Assembly (NCBI GenBank): GCA_031255875.1
Contig: JAIRRR010000089.1
Coordinates: 1 to 15,052, forward strand
Source: Treponema sp.
GTDB lineage: Bacteria; Spirochaetota; Spirochaetia; Treponematales; Breznakiellaceae
Reading direction: 5' to 3'
DNA length: 15,052 bases
The translations under genes were made by a program, and so were the position numbers. A model generated the notes under the pieces. That model was not told where the DNA came from. It ran no database searches and saw nothing but the letters and a program-made list of their open reading frames with translations. The number at the start of each line of letters is the position of its first letter. The first letter of the stretch is position 1. This document shows, piece after piece, positions 15,022 through 15,052 of the stretch.

Positions 15022-15052
15022 AAGCCCCGGAAACCCGGTTTCCGGGGCTTTT
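15022..15052 (+). terminator. Intrinsic terminator after the methyltransferase gene
   Basis: AAGCCCCGGAAA (15022-15033) and TTTCCGGGGCTT (15039-15050) form a perfect 12-bp stem with a 5-base loop, starting 14 bases after the stop codon. At least four T residues end the window (15049-15052). It closes the LysR-MFS-methyltransferase module. Confidence 0.85.

Overview
The window looks like part of a GC-rich treponemal (spirochaete) chromosome. The best evidence is the block murG, cvpA, a DNA polymerase III clamp-loader subunit, then a PAS histidine kinase and a sigma-54 response regulator. I recall the same neighbours (murG, cvpA, atoS, atoC) together in Treponema pallidum, and a PPi-linked pyruvate phosphate dikinase also fits that group. 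The high GC and the corrinoid-type methyltransferase suggest a gut (termite-hindgut-like) treponeme rather than a pathogen. The species assignment is inference.

Layout. Positions 1-531 read leftward: the 5' end of a lipoprotein gene, a 283-base regulatory region, and a tRNA-Gly(TCC) with its own promoter. The regulatory region holds a near-perfect sigma-54 promoter, a strong dyad and two 50-base direct repeats exactly 100 bases apart. The rest reads rightward except for one gene. ppdK (625-3288) is followed by a hairpin-rich spacer, then by a solute-binding protein and permease of a NitT/TauT-type ABC importer with no ATPase gene beside them. An unrecognised 198-residue cytoplasmic protein lies on the minus strand (5252-5848). 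Next come murG, cvpA and the delta-prime-like subunit (5993-9040), tightly packed, then atoS-atoC (9136-11686) behind its own promoter. The right end is a probable accessory module: a LysR regulator, an MFS carrier and a URO-D-family methyltransferase, closed by a strong terminator.

How the parts may work together. AtoS-AtoC is a complete phosphorelay ending in a sigma-54 activator with an intact GAFTGA loop. The best sigma-54 promoter in the window drives the lipoprotein gene at the left edge, so AtoC control of a surface lipoprotein is a testable idea. It would parallel the Borrelia Hk2/Rrp2-RpoN pathway, which controls surface lipoproteins. At the right end, LysR probably controls the MFS and methyltransferase genes through a 21-base dyad that covers the promoter between them. 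The pair reads as uptake plus methyl-group transfer from a small substrate. The substrate is not visible from sequence.

No insertion sequence, CRISPR array, rRNA gene or phage gene was seen. No gene-free stretch exceeds 300 bases.
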